Source of the DNA: Marinobacterium sp. | GTDB lineage: Bacteria; Pseudomonadota; Gammaproteobacteria; Pseudomonadales; Balneatricaceae | Length of the DNA stretch: 44,033 nucleotides | Assembly: GCA_018623095.1 (NCBI GenBank) | Contig: JAAZVX010000003.1 | Location: forward strand, 1-44,033 | Direction of reading: 5' to 3' | Part shown: one piece after another, positions 34,516 through 44,033 of the stretch | Layout of the letters: every line of letters starts with the position of its first letter | How positions within the stretch are numbered: position 1 is the stretch's first letter | Notes under the pieces: model-generated | Seen by the model: the letters and a program-made list of their open reading frames with translations, nothing else | Told to the model about the DNA's origin: nothing | Database searches by the model: none | Translations under genes and position numbers: made by a program

Positions 34516-34878
34516 ATGGAAACCATCGTTCTTATTATTCACGTATTGCTTGCAGCAGCGGTTATCGGTCTGATTCTTATTCAGCAGGGTAAGGGTGCAG
34601 AAGCGGGTGCGTCATTTGGTGGTGGAGCCTCTCAAACTGTTTTCGGTAGCCAGGGTAGCGGTAGTTTCCTTGGTCGCGTTACAGCCATTCTTGCTGCGGG
34701 TATCTTTGTAACCAGCTTCGTTTTGGCTGTGTTTGCTAAAGAGAAAGCCGCCTCTGTTGGTGATGCAGGTATACCTGATGCTGCAACGATTGAAGCAGCT
34801 GCTCAGGTAGAGCAAGCGTCAACAACGGATTTGCCTGTTGCTTCGGAATCAGAGATTCCAACAGCAGGAGACAACTAA
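34516..34878 (+). CDS. secG: Preprotein translocase subunit SecG
   Basis: 120 aa; LIQQGKGAEAGASFGGGASQTVFGSQGSGSFLGRVTAILA. Confidence 0.95.
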   Translation: METIVLIIHVLLAAAVIGLILIQQGKGAEAGASFGGGASQTVFGSQGSGSFLGRVTAILAAGIFVTSFVLAVFAKEKAASVGDAGIPDAATIEAAAQVEQASTTDLPVASESEIPTAGDN

Positions 34879-34885
34879 AAGTTTA

Positions 34886-34970
34886 GCCCAGGTGGTGGAA
34901 TTGGTAGACACGCTATCTTGAGGGGGTAGTGTCTTAGGACGTGCCGGTTCGAGTCCGGCTCTGGGCACCA
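34886..34970 (+). tRNA. tRNA-Leu (anticodon GAG)
   Basis: GCCCAGG...CTGGGCACCA, 85 nt with encoded CCA and variable arm; anticodon loop TTGAGGG; same position as E. coli leuU (after secG). Confidence 0.95.
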
Positions 34971-35015
34971 AGTTGAAAACGCAGTGGGTGAAGCGTAAAA
35001 TTTACCTGTTTTTGA

Positions 35016-35092
<77 letters not shown>

Positions 35093-35196
35093 ATCTTTAA
35101 GTTGGTAATGTTAACAAGAGGCCCGACGGTCGGACTCAGCTCTTCATTCGGCGCAGCCGCAGAAGGTCGTTAGTTCAAGTCTGGACCTCGCTACCA
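35093..35196 (+). repeat. tRNA-fMet 3'-end-derived repeat unit A
   Basis: Ends in GAAGGTCGTTAGTTCAAGTCTGGACCTCGCTACCA, 31/35 identical to the tRNA-fMet 3' end; contains CCGACgGTCGG and CTTCattCGGCgcaGCCGcaGAAG. Confidence 0.85.
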
Positions 35197-35296
35197 ACTT
35201 CTAGTTGGGTATTTGTGGAAAGTCCGACAGTCGGGCTCGACTCTTCATTCGGCGCAGCCGCTGAAGGTCGCTAGACTTAAATGGCTTCCGCTACCA
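35197..35296 (+). repeat. tRNA-fMet 3'-end-derived repeat unit B (more degenerate)
   Basis: Aligns along its length with unit A; shares CTCTTCATTCGGCGCAGCCGC and GAAGGTCG, ends CCGCTACCA. Confidence 0.8.
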
Positions 35297-35324
35297 CTTT
35301 TAGGATGTTATATCCTTGTTTGGT

Positions 35325-35346
35325 AAGCCCCTTTATGGGGCTTTTT
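35325..35346 (+). terminator. Rho-independent terminator downstream of the tRNA/repeat array
   Basis: AAGCCCC TTTA TGGGGCTTTTT. Confidence 0.85.
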
Positions 35347-35422
35347 CGTAGCTATTAGATAGCCACAACCAAACAGAAGACAGTGATATCTGCCTTCCCT
35401 GCTAGGTGGTAGATAAGTCAAG

Positions 35423-35450
35423 AATGGGTCTATATGACCCATTTTTTGTT
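35423..35450 (+). terminator. Second terminator/attenuator-like hairpin immediately upstream of rimP
   Basis: AATGGGTC TATAT GACCCATT followed by TTTTGTTTTT. Confidence 0.75.
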
Positions 35451-35472
35451 TTTGAAGTTTTATAGGTGAAAA

Positions 35473-35928
35473 GTGTCAGCAAAATTAAAGCTGTTACAAG
35501 AGTTAATTGATCCAGTCGTCCAAGGCTTAGACTTAGAGCTTTGGGGTTTGGAGTACAATGCGTCAGGGAAAAATAGCCTGCTGCGTATCTACATTGATGG
35601 CCCTAATGGCGTGTCGGTTGATGACTGTGCACGTGTGAGTCAACAGGTAAGTGCAGTGATGGATGTCGAAGACCCTATCTCTGAGAACTACACACTTGAA
35701 GTCTCATCCCCAGGTATGGATCGTCCCCTCTACACGCTAGAGCAATTCGCCGCTTATGCTGGACACACGATCCAACTTCGCCTGCGTTCGCCATTTGAAG
35801 GGCGTAAGAAATTTAAAGGGATTCTCAACGGTATCGAAGGCGAAGATGTGCTTTTGGTCGTTGATAATCATGAATATTTGTTACCGCATGACCTGATCGA
35901 TCGGGCCAATGTGGTTCCGCAATTTTAA
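35473..35928 (+). CDS. rimP: Ribosome maturation factor RimP
   Basis: 151 aa; [50 protein letters not shown] start, upstream of nusA. Confidence 0.96.
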   Translation: MSAKLKLLQELIDPVVQGLDLELWGLEYNASGKNSLLRIYIDGPNGVSVDDCARVSQQVSAVMDVEDPISENYTLEVSSPGMDRPLYTLEQFAAYAGHTIQLRLRSPFEGRKKFKGILNGIEGEDVLLVVDNHEYLLPHDLIDRANVVPQF

Positions 35929-35960
35929 TCCGCTTTGACTATTAGGAGCGAAGAGCTGAT

Positions 35961-37454
35961 ATGAACAAAGAGATTCTACTGGTTGCTGAAGCCGTCTCTA
36001 ACGAAAAAGATGTCTCTAAAGCGGTCATCTTTGAAGCGATTGAAGTCGCGTTGGCAACAGCGACTAAGAAACGCTACGACGAAGAAGCTGATATTCGAGT
36101 GGTAATCGACCGTGCAACAGGCGATTACGACACCTTCCGCCGTTGGTTGGTGGTTGATAACGATGCGGTTCCAGCATTGGGCACAGAGTTGACCATGCAG
36201 GAAGCGGAAGAGATCGATACTAATCTTCAGCCAGGTGATTACCATGAAGAGCAGGTTGAGTCCGTTGCCTTCGGCCGCATTGCAGCACAGACTGCAAAGC
36301 AAGTTATTGTTCAGAAAGTCCGCGAAGCTGAGCGCGCTAAAGTGGTTGATCTTTACCGTGATCGCCAAGGTGAATTGATTGCCGGTACGGTTAAGAAAGT
36401 AACGCGTGACAATGTGATCGTTGATCTTGGCAACAACGCTGAAGCACTGCTTCCACGTGAAAACCTTCTACCGCGTGAAATTTTCCGTATGGGTGAGCGT
36501 GTTCGTGCTGTCCTTCAAGAGGTTCGTTCTGAAGGTCGCGGACCACAGCTCATTCTTAGCCGTACTTCAAACGAGATGCTGATTGAGCTCTTCTCGATTG
36601 AAGTCCCTGAAATTTCTGAGCAGATGATTGAGATACGTGCCGCTGCGCGTGATCCTGGTGCTCGCTCTAAGATTGCGGTTAAAACTCAAGATCGTCGCCT
36701 AGACCCTGTCGGTGCCTGTGTTGGTATGCGCGGTGCGCGTGTCCAGGCTGTCTCTGACGAATTGGGCGGTGAGCGTGTTGACATCATCCTTTGGGACGAC
36801 AACCCAGCACAACTTGTTATCAATGCGATGGCGCCTGCTGAAGTCGCTTCGATCGTGATGGATGAAGAGACTCACTCGATGGACGTCGCTGTTGATGAAG
36901 AGGCATTGGCAATGGCAATCGGCCGCGCCGGTCAGAACGTTCGCTTAGCTGCGGAGTTGACAGGCTGGGAGCTGAATGTGATGAGCGAATCTGAAGCTGC
37001 TAGCAAACATGAATCTGAAGTTGGCAAAACCGTTGATCTGTTCATCAAGCACCTTGATGTTGACAGCGATCTAGCTGAAATTCTGGTTGCGGAAGGCTTT
37101 ACAACGCTTGAAGAGGTGGCTTACGTCCCTGCTAACGAAATGCTCGAGATCGAAGAGTTCGACGAAGAGATTGTTGATGCACTTCGTGAGCGTGCAAAAG
37201 ACGCACTGCTAAACCTTGCTATTGCAGGTGAAGAGCAACTTGGCGATGTAGAGCCAGCAGAAGACCTCCTCACTATGGATGGTATGGAACGTACCCTAGC
37301 GTACACATTAGCAAGCCGTGGTGTCGTGACCATGGAAGATCTTGCAGAACAGTCTATTGAAGAACTGCTAGACATCGAAGGCATGACTGAAGAGCGCGCA
37401 GGTGAGTTGATCATGACAGCGCGTGCACCTTGGTTTGCAGAAGATCAGCAGTAA
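35961..37454 (+). CDS. nusA: Transcription termination/antitermination factor NusA
   Basis: 497 aa; S1/KH domains ([28 protein letters not shown]), C-terminal AR repeats. Confidence 0.97.
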   Translation: MNKEILLVAEAVSNEKDVSKAVIFEAIEVALATATKKRYDEEADIRVVIDRATGDYDTFRRWLVVDNDAVPALGTELTMQEAEEIDTNLQPGDYHEEQVESVAFGRIAAQTAKQVIVQKVREAERAKVVDLYRDRQGELIAGTVKKVTRDNVIVDLGNNAEALLPRENLLPREIFRMGERVRAVLQEVRSEGRGPQLILSRTSNEMLIELFSIEVPEISEQMIEIRAAARDPGARSKIAVKTQDRRLDPVGACVGMRGARVQAVSDELGGERVDIILWDDNPAQLVINAMAPAEVASIVMDEETHSMDVAVDEEALAMAIGRAGQNVRLAAELTGWELNVMSESEAASKHESEVGKTVDLFIKHLDVDSDLAEILVAEGFTTLEEVAYVPANEMLEIEEFDEEIVDALRERAKDALLNLAIAGEEQLGDVEPAEDLLTMDGMERTLAYTLASRGVVTMEDLAEQSIEELLDIEGMTEERAGELIMTARAPWFAEDQQ

Positions 37455-37482
37455 TTAGACAACGGAAAAGGAGAACCCATTT

Positions 37483-40002
37483 ATGGCAGAAGTAACGATT
37501 AAACAGCTTGCCGATGTGGTTGGTGTATCCGTTGAGCGTTTGTTAACACAGATGCAGGAAGCGGGAGTCGAAGGTAAAACCAACGATTCAACTGTCACAG
37601 AGACAGAGCGTCAGCAGCTATTAGCCTATTTGAAACGCAGTCACGGCGAAGATGCCGAGGACGTTGGCGCACCCAAGAAGATTACACTTAAGCGTAAGAC
37701 AACCTCTACGCTAAAAGTGGGTGGTGCCGGTAGTCGTAAAACCGTTAACGTAGAGGTGCGTAAAAAACGCACTTATGTGAAACGTACAGAGATCGAAGAG
37801 GCTCCAGAAGCACCCGCAGTTGAAGAGACGCCCGTTGCAACACCTGAGCCACAGGTTGAAGCACCGGTTGTTGAAGCAGCACCAGAAGTGGCTGTTGAAG
37901 CTGCGGTAGAGCCAAAAGCAGAACCTCCTAAAACGGAAGCGAAAGCTGAGGTTAAAGAAGCGGTTGAACCGGTTAAAGCTGAAGAGCCTAAACCTGAGCC
38001 AGTGGTTGAAAAGCCAGTTGAGAAAACACCAGCCGCTGAGCCTAAAACTGAAAACCCTCGCAAAAAGAATAAGCAACGTGATGAGCGCCGCAGCGGTCAG
38101 CGTGATAATGATGATCGTCGCAAGTCTAAAGGCCGTGGTAACGGCACGCTGAATGCTCGTCCAGGTAAAGGTGGTAAGCCAAGCCGTGGTAAGCCAATGC
38201 GTCAGGGTGACAACCAGCACGGCTTTAAAGAGCCGACGACGTCGATCGTCCACGAAGTGTCTATTCCAGAGAGCATCACCGTTGCCGATCTGGCTAAAAA
38301 GATGTCGATTAAAGCGGCTGAAGTGATCAAGGTGATGTTTAAGATGGGTGCGATGGCAACCATCAACCAGCCTATCGATCAAGATACCGCCATTCTTGTG
38401 GTTGAAGAGATGGGCCACAAAGCCGTGCCAATGGTTGAGAACGCGATTGAAGACGAGTTGATGGAGTCGGTAGCGGCTCACAGTGGCGAGTCAGTAACGC
38501 GAGCTCCTGTTGTCACCGTTATGGGTCACGTTGACCATGGTAAAACATCACTACTCGACTACATTCGTGCAACGCGAGTTGCCTCTGGTGAGTCTGGTGG
38601 TATTACTCAGCACATCGGTGCTTACCACGTTGAAACTGACAACGGCATGGTGACCTTCCTAGATACACCTGGACACGCAGCGTTCACCGCAATGCGTGCA
38701 CGTGGTGCCTCTTTGACCGATATCGTGGTTCTGGTTGTGGCTGCCGATGACGGCGTCATGCCTCAGACAGAAGAGGCGGTTCAACACGCTAAAGCAGCGG
38801 GCGTTCCTCTAGTTGTTGCGGTCAACAAGATCGATAAAGAGGAATCAGATCCAGATCGAGTTAAAAACGAACTGGCTCAGCGTGATGTTATTCCTGAAGA
38901 TTGGGGCGGTGATGTTCAGTTCTGTCCAGTCTCAGCTAAAACCGGTCAGGGCATCGATGAACTGCTAGAAGCGATCCTTCTTCAGTCAGAAATTCTTGAG
39001 TTGGAAGCGGTTCCAGATGCGCCAGGTACTGGTGTGGTTGTTGAATCACGCCTGGATAAAGGTCGTGGTCCAGTTGCGACGCTACTGGTTCAAAACGGCA
39101 CGCTGAAGCGCGGTGATATCGTACTTGCTGGTCTTCACTACGGTCGTGTACGCGCCATGCTTGATGAGAACGGCAAACCCCTAGAAGCGGGTGGCCCTGC
39201 CATACCCGTTGAGATTCAGGGCCTAGATGGAACGCCAGACGCAGGTGAAGACTTCACCGTTGTATCTACCGAGAAGAAAGCGCGTGAAATCGCACTATTC
39301 CGTCAGGGTAAATACCGTGAAGTGAAGCTTCAGCGTCAGCAACAAGCGAAGCTTGAGAACCTATTCTCGAACATGGAAGCGGGCGAGGTTAAATCACTGA
39401 ACATTGTCCTTAAGACAGATGTTCGAGGCTCTCTAGAAGCGCTGACTAGCTCACTAGAAGATCTCTCTACTGACGAAGTTAAAGTGAACATCGTCTCTGG
39501 CGGTGTCGGTGGTATCGGTGAGACTGATGCTAACCTTGCGTTGGCTTCATCGGCGATCCTAATTGGCTTCAACGTTCGTGCTGATGCTCAGGCACGTGGG
39601 ATCGTTGAACGTGAAGAGATGGAACTTCGCTACTACAGCGTTATCTACGACATCATCGATGACGTGAAACAGGCGATGAGTGGTCTACTCTCTCCTGAGT
39701 TCAAAGAGGAGATTGTCGGTATTGCTGAAGTACGTGATGTCTTCCGTGCACCCAAGATTGGTGCCGTTGCAGGTTGTATGGTTGTCGAAGGGACTATCTT
39801 CCGTAACAAACGTATTCGTGTCCTTCGCGATAACGTGGTTATTTATGAAGGTGAACTTGAGTCACTGCGTCGCTTTAAAGACAACGTCAACGAAGTTCGT
39901 CAGAACATGGAGTGTGGTATCGGCGTGAAGAACTACAACGATGTGAAAGTCGGCGACCAGATTGAGGTTTACGACACTGTTGAAGTTCAACGTACCATCT
40001 AA
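37483..40002 (+). CDS. infB: Translation initiation factor IF-2
   Basis: 839 aa; [42 protein letters not shown]. Confidence 0.98.
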   Translation: MAEVTIKQLADVVGVSVERLLTQMQEAGVEGKTNDSTVTETERQQLLAYLKRSHGEDAEDVGAPKKITLKRKTTSTLKVGGAGSRKTVNVEVRKKRTYVKRTEIEEAPEAPAVEETPVATPEPQVEAPVVEAAPEVAVEAAVEPKAEPPKTEAKAEVKEAVEPVKAEEPKPEPVVEKPVEKTPAAEPKTENPRKKNKQRDERRSGQRDNDDRRKSKGRGNGTLNARPGKGGKPSRGKPMRQGDNQHGFKEPTTSIVHEVSIPESITVADLAKKMSIKAAEVIKVMFKMGAMATINQPIDQDTAILVVEEMGHKAVPMVENAIEDELMESVAAHSGESVTRAPVVTVMGHVDHGKTSLLDYIRATRVASGESGGITQHIGAYHVETDNGMVTFLDTPGHAAFTAMRARGASLTDIVVLVVAADDGVMPQTEEAVQHAKAAGVPLVVAVNKIDKEESDPDRVKNELAQRDVIPEDWGGDVQFCPVSAKTGQGIDELLEAILLQSEILELEAVPDAPGTGVVVESRLDKGRGPVATLLVQNGTLKRGDIVLAGLHYGRVRAMLDENGKPLEAGGPAIPVEIQGLDGTPDAGEDFTVVSTEKKAREIALFRQGKYREVKLQRQQQAKLENLFSNMEAGEVKSLNIVLKTDVRGSLEALTSSLEDLSTDEVKVNIVSGGVGGIGETDANLALASSAILIGFNVRADAQARGIVEREEMELRYYSVIYDIIDDVKQAMSGLLSPEFKEEIVGIAEVRDVFRAPKIGAVAGCMVVEGTIFRNKRIRVLRDNVVIYEGELESLRRFKDNVNEVRQNMECGIGVKNYNDVKVGDQIEVYDTVEVQRTI

Positions 40003-40010
40003 GAGGTTGT

Positions 40011-40391
40011 ATGGCTCGCGATTTTAAACGTACAGACCGAGTAGGGGACCAGATCCAGCGTGATCTGGCCACTCTTATTCAGCGTGAGATCAAAGATCCA
40101 CGCATTGGTATGGTAACGATTAATCACGTCAAAGTAGCAAAAGACTTAGGTTATGCTGATGTCTACATTACCGTTCTTCCATTGGGTGAACAGGATGAGG
40201 CGGAAGCGACTAAACAGAGTCTAGAGGTGCTTAAGCAAGCTGCAGGGTTCCTGCGTGCCGAATTGGCAAAAGGAATCTCACTGCGTGTGATGCCGGCGTT
40301 ACGTTTCCATTACGACGAGAGCATTCATCGCGGTCGTCACCTAACGAGCTTGATCGAGAAGGCTCGCCGACTCGAAGATAACGAGGGCTAA
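40011..40391 (+). CDS. rbfA: Ribosome-binding factor A
   Basis: 126 aa; [33 protein letters not shown]. Confidence 0.96.
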   Translation: MARDFKRTDRVGDQIQRDLATLIQREIKDPRIGMVTINHVKVAKDLGYADVYITVLPLGEQDEAEATKQSLEVLKQAAGFLRAELAKGISLRVMPALRFHYDESIHRGRHLTSLIEKARRLEDNEG

Positions 40392-40392
40392 C

Positions 40393-41337
40393 ATGGCTCG
40401 ACGTAAAAAAGGACGCCGCATTGACGGCGTCTTTTTGCTTGATAAGCCCCAGGGCATCAGCTCGAATGCAGCTCTGCAGAAGGTAAAGCGCCTTTATGAT
40501 GCCGCGAAAGCAGGTCATACAGGGGCGTTGGATCCTCTAGCCACTGGCATGCTTCCAATCTGCTTGGGTGAAGCGACTAAGTTTTCACAGTTTCTACTCG
40601 ATTCTGATAAGCGTTACATCACCACGGCTAAGCTAGGGGTTCGAACTGACAGCAGTGACGCCGATGGCGAGGTGATCGAAACTAAGCCCATTCCGGCCTT
40701 AGATCGAGACGCTCTGAACGATCTGATTCAACAGACGTTCTCTGGCGAGATTGAACAGGTCCCGTCCATGTTCTCGGCGTTGAAACATAACGGTCAGCCG
40801 CTCTATAAGTTGGCGCGCAAAGGTGAGAAGGTCGAAGTTAAACCGCGTCAGGTCACGGTTTACGAGATCAAATTGTTGGATCTGCGTGGCGATGAGGTGG
40901 ATCTTGAAGTCCATTGTTCGAAAGGCACTTATATTCGTTCAATTGTTGAAGATCTAGGGCTGGCGCTGGGTTGTGGTGCACATGTCACTATGTTGCGCCG
41001 TTTAGCAGTGGCGACCTACGACCGCAGTGCGATGCTGACTCTGGATCAGTTGAATGATATTGCACAACAACCTGAGTCAGATCAGTCGTTAGAGTGCATA
41101 CAAACGCGTTTAGATGCGCTATTATTGCCGCCCTGGAGTGCAGTCGAATCATTGCCTTCGATAGAATTACCAGCCGCTTTAGCAAACCGTCTATTGCAAG
41201 GGCAGCGTTTAGGGGAACTTTTCTCTGAGCGTGGTCTCGTTAGACTCTTTGCTGAAGAGCGATTCTTAGGTATGGCTGAAGTGGATGATGAGGGGCGTTT
41301 ACGCGCTCGCCGTCTATTGGATACCTCAGAAAACTGA
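40393..41337 (+). CDS. truB: tRNA pseudouridine(55) synthase TruB
   Basis: 314 aa; [41 protein letters not shown]. Confidence 0.97.
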   Translation: MARRKKGRRIDGVFLLDKPQGISSNAALQKVKRLYDAAKAGHTGALDPLATGMLPICLGEATKFSQFLLDSDKRYITTAKLGVRTDSSDADGEVIETKPIPALDRDALNDLIQQTFSGEIEQVPSMFSALKHNGQPLYKLARKGEKVEVKPRQVTVYEIKLLDLRGDEVDLEVHCSKGTYIRSIVEDLGLALGCGAHVTMLRRLAVATYDRSAMLTLDQLNDIAQQPESDQSLECIQTRLDALLLPPWSAVESLPSIELPAALANRLLQGQRLGELFSERGLVRLFAEERFLGMAEVDDEGRLRARRLLDTSEN

Positions 41338-41439
41338 TTTACCCAACAGGGTATGACGCTTCACTGAAAATATGCTCGGTGTTGCGCGACTTAACCCGCA
41401 GCTTAGGCTGTGTGCATATTGTTAATAGGAGATAAAACA

Positions 41440-41709
41440 ATGGCATTGTCTGTTGAAAAGAAAGCTGAAATCGTTGAAGCGTACGGTCGTGGTCAGAACG
41501 ATACTGGTTCACCAGAAGTTCAAGTTGCCCTTCTTACTGCTAACATTGAAAGCCTTCAGGATCACTTCAAAGCGAACAAGCAAGATCACCACTCACGTCG
41601 TGGTCTAATTCGTATGGTTAACCAGCGTCGTAAGCTGCTGGATTACCTTAAGAAGAAAGATGCTACTCGCTACGTTGAGTTGATCGGTCGTCTAGGTCTT
41701 CGTCGTTAA
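41440..41709 (+). CDS. rpsO: 30S ribosomal protein S15
   Basis: [39 protein letters not shown] 41440 with AGGAG, preferred over 41410. Confidence 0.98.
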   Translation: MALSVEKKAEIVEAYGRGQNDTGSPEVQVALLTANIESLQDHFKANKQDHHSRRGLIRMVNQRRKLLDYLKKKDATRYVELIGRLGLRR

Positions 41710-41726
41710 GATTTAGATACCCAGTT

Positions 41727-41752
41727 AGGGCCATACTTAGTATGGCCCTTTC
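41727..41752 (+). terminator. Terminator hairpin between rpsO and pnp
   Basis: AGGGCCATAC TTA GTATGGCCCT + TTCT; short T tract, may be leaky. Confidence 0.65.
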
Positions 41753-41788
41753 TACTTTAAACCCTCCGCAAACCCACAGTATCTGACA

Positions 41789-41831
41789 GCCTGTACTCAA
41801 TTGAGTTTACTGAATTCAACTGAGTACTGGC
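41789..41831 (+). promoter_or_regulatory. Long imperfect stem-loop in pnp leader (candidate RNase III/PNPase autoregulatory element)
   Basis: GCC-T-GTACTCA-A-TTGA-(GTTTACTGAAT)-TCAA-C-TGAGTAC-T-GGC. Confidence 0.55.
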
Positions 41832-41888
41832 TTTAAAAGAGTGAAGATCAGGGGACGCGGAACATAGTTAATCACTAGGAGTTAATCG

Positions 41889-44000
41889 ATGTTTAACACG
41901 GTTACTAAAACGTTCCAGTTCGGTAATGACACCGTAACGATCGAAACCGGTAAGGTTGCTCGTCAAGCGACGGGTGCCGTAATGGTTACTGTTAACGAAA
42001 AGACACAGGTTCTGTGTACTGTCGTTGGCGCAAAAACAGCGAAAGAGGGTCAGGATTTCTTCCCTCTTTCAGTTCACTACCAAGAGAAATACTACGCCGT
42101 TGGCCGTATCCCTGGTGGCTTCTTCAAGCGTGAAGGTCGTCCAACAGAGAAAGAGACACTAACCTCTCGTCTAATCGACCGCCCAATTCGTCCACTGTTC
42201 CCTAAAGGGTTCATGAACGAAGTACAGGTTGTTTGTACGGTTGTCTCTTCTGACAAGAACGTCGATCCAGATATCGCTGCAATGATCGGTACTTCTGCAG
42301 CGCTGACTATCTCTGGTATCCCATTTGTTGGCCCAATCGGTGCCGCACGTGTTGGTTTCACTGAAGACGACGGTTACATCCTTAACCCAACTTACGAAGC
42401 GCTAGCTAACTCTGAGCTAGACATGGTGGTTGCAGGTACAGACGAAGCCGTCCTAATGGTTGAGTCTGAAGCGAAAGAGCTTAGCGAAGATGAGATGCTT
42501 GGTGCGGTGCTATTTGCTCACCAAGAGATGCAAGTGGTTATTAACGCAGTCAACGAATTCGCCGCTCAAGCCGCTAAGCCCAAGTGGGATTGGCAGCCAG
42601 CTGCTAAAAATGAATCGTTAACGGATGCGATCACTTCTGCGTTTGGCGCACAAGTTGAAGCTGCATTCCAAGTGGCGGACAAAATGGAGCGTCAAGATAC
42701 ACTGAAAGCGCTTCGTGATGCCGCTGTTGAACAGTTCGCAACCGGCGAAGAGAACGCGCCAGACGCTGGTGAAGTCTCTAAAGTCTTTGCCTCGATCGAG
42801 AAAGCGACTGTTCGTGAACGTATTCTAAGTGGTCAGCCACGTATCGATGGTCGTGACAGCAAAACCGTTCGTCCAATCGAAGTAGAAGTTGGCGTTCTTA
42901 AAAACGTACACGGTTCTGCGCTGTTCACACGTGGTGAAACACAGGCAATCGTTACGTGTACTCTAGGTACAAGCCGCGACGTACAGATCATCGATGCGCT
43001 AGAAGGTGAGCGTCGTGATCCATTCATGCTTCAGTACAACTTCCCTCCATACTCAGTCGGTGAAGCTGGCCGTATGGGTGGTGCAGGTCGTCGTGAAATC
43101 GGTCACGGTCGTCTGGCTCGCCGTGGTGTCTCTGCGGTGCTTCCAACTCAGGAAGATTTCCCTTACACCATGCGTTTGGTATCTGAAATCACTGAATCAA
43201 ACGGTTCATCATCAATGGCCTCTGTGTGTGGCTCTTCACTGGCGATGATGGATGCTGGTGTACCGGTTAGCTCTGCCGTTGCGGGTATCGCAATGGGTCT
43301 GGTTAAAGAGGGCGATCGTTTTGCTGTCTTAACCGATATCTTGGGTGACGAAGACCACCTAGGTGATATGGACTTTAAAGTGGCGGGTACTGAAGCGGGC
43401 GTTACTGCCTTGCAGATGGACATTAAGATCACAGGTATCACTGAAGAGATCATGGAGATCGCTCTAGAACAAGCACTAGACGCTCGTGTTCATATCTTAC
43501 GTGAGATGGCTAAAGTGATCGGTTACGCTCGTCCTGAACTGGCTGACCACGCTCCTGCCATGACTCAGCTTAAAGTGAACCCAGAGAAGATTCGTGACGT
43601 TATCGGTAAAGGTGGTGCAACAATCCGCTCAATTACTGAAGAGACTGGCGCGTCAATCGATCTTGATGACGACGGTACTGTGCGTATCTACGCAGACAAC
43701 AAAGCAGCGTCACAAGCGGCTGTGGATCGTGTTGTTGCAATCACTGCAGAAGCAGAGATTGGCAAGATTTACGAAGGTAAGGTTGTTCGCATCGAAGAGT
43801 TCGGCGCATTCGTTAACATCCTGCCAGGTAAAGATGGTCTGGTACACATTTCACAGATCGCTAAAGAGCGCGTGAATGCGGTTACAGACTACATCAACAT
43901 GGATGATGTCATTAAAGTTAAGGTACTGGACGTTGACAACCGCGGTCGTATCAAGCTTTCAATGAAAGATCTTGAAGAAGACGAAACGGCAGAGAACTAA
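41889..44000 (+). CDS. pnp: Polyribonucleotide nucleotidyltransferase
   Basis: 703 aa; duplicated RNase PH domains, KH ([25 protein letters not shown]) and S1 domains. Confidence 0.98.
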   Translation: MFNTVTKTFQFGNDTVTIETGKVARQATGAVMVTVNEKTQVLCTVVGAKTAKEGQDFFPLSVHYQEKYYAVGRIPGGFFKREGRPTEKETLTSRLIDRPIRPLFPKGFMNEVQVVCTVVSSDKNVDPDIAAMIGTSAALTISGIPFVGPIGAARVGFTEDDGYILNPTYEALANSELDMVVAGTDEAVLMVESEAKELSEDEMLGAVLFAHQEMQVVINAVNEFAAQAAKPKWDWQPAAKNESLTDAITSAFGAQVEAAFQVADKMERQDTLKALRDAAVEQFATGEENAPDAGEVSKVFASIEKATVRERILSGQPRIDGRDSKTVRPIEVEVGVLKNVHGSALFTRGETQAIVTCTLGTSRDVQIIDALEGERRDPFMLQYNFPPYSVGEAGRMGGAGRREIGHGRLARRGVSAVLPTQEDFPYTMRLVSEITESNGSSSMASVCGSSLAMMDAGVPVSSAVAGIAMGLVKEGDRFAVLTDILGDEDHLGDMDFKVAGTEAGVTALQMDIKITGITEEIMEIALEQALDARVHILREMAKVIGYARPELADHAPAMTQLKVNPEKIRDVIGKGGATIRSITEETGASIDLDDDGTVRIYADNKAASQAAVDRVVAITAEAEIGKIYEGKVVRIEEFGAFVNILPGKDGLVHISQIAKERVNAVTDYINMDDVIKVKVLDVDNRGRIKLSMKDLEEDETAEN

Positions 44001-44033
44001 TCACTGCTGATTCGCACTAAAAAAACCGCCTAC

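Noticed and set aside
35101-35300. Additional intact tRNA genes after tRNA-fMet
   Set aside because: The 5' half, including a full D arm and acceptor pairing, is missing and the anticodon region is disrupted, so they are tRNA-like remnants/repeats rather than functional tRNAs.
37780-38150. Low-complexity E/A/P/K repeat region of infB as a possible tandem repeat element
   Set aside because: Matches the known variable, low-complexity N-terminal linker of bacterial IF-2.
37711-38481. 256-aa minus-strand ORF antisense to infB
   Set aside because: Lies opposite the low-complexity Glu/Ala/Pro/Lys/Arg-rich linker of IF-2; its Phe/Trp/Arg-rich repetitive composition is the expected complement of that linker. 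No plausible start context.
44016-44033. Partial AAAAAAACCGCC at the right edge
   Set aside because: Probably the left arm of the pnp terminator (same ACCGCC stem as the terminators at 25114 and 25912), but truncated by the window so not called.

Overview
The window is a gammaproteobacterial chromosome segment. I infer an Oceanospirillales/Pseudomonas-like lineage from gene order, but this is not proven. It is almost entirely conserved housekeeping DNA. The left part has two divergent NUDIX genes, DUF1289, a CNNM/CorC-type protein and ypjD, then ffh, rpsP-rimM-trmD-rplS, a large uncharacterised protein, xerD-dsbC-hom-thrC, a YdcF/ElyC-like gene, recJ, a small ORF, nfo, nudF, yqiB, yqiA and parE. 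The right part has carA-carB-greA, a thioesterase, a minus-strand TRAP transporter operon, yhbY, rlmE-ftsH-folP-glmM-secG, tRNA-Leu(GAG), tRNA-fMet and rimP-nusA-infB-rbfA-truB-rpsO-pnp. I found no CRISPR array, prophage, IS element, toxin-antitoxin or defence cassette, and no convincing new multi-gene system. The most interesting structure is non-coding. Two diverged ~100-bp tandem units lie directly downstream of tRNA-fMet, each ending in a degenerate copy of the tRNA 3' end and carrying conserved hairpins. Next is a cluster of four REP-like palindromes beside a TRAP operon that splits the usual greA/yhbY neighbourhood. There are also candidate cis-regulatory leaders at carA, rimP-nusA and pnp. 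All calls come from reading the sequence; no database search or folding program was run.
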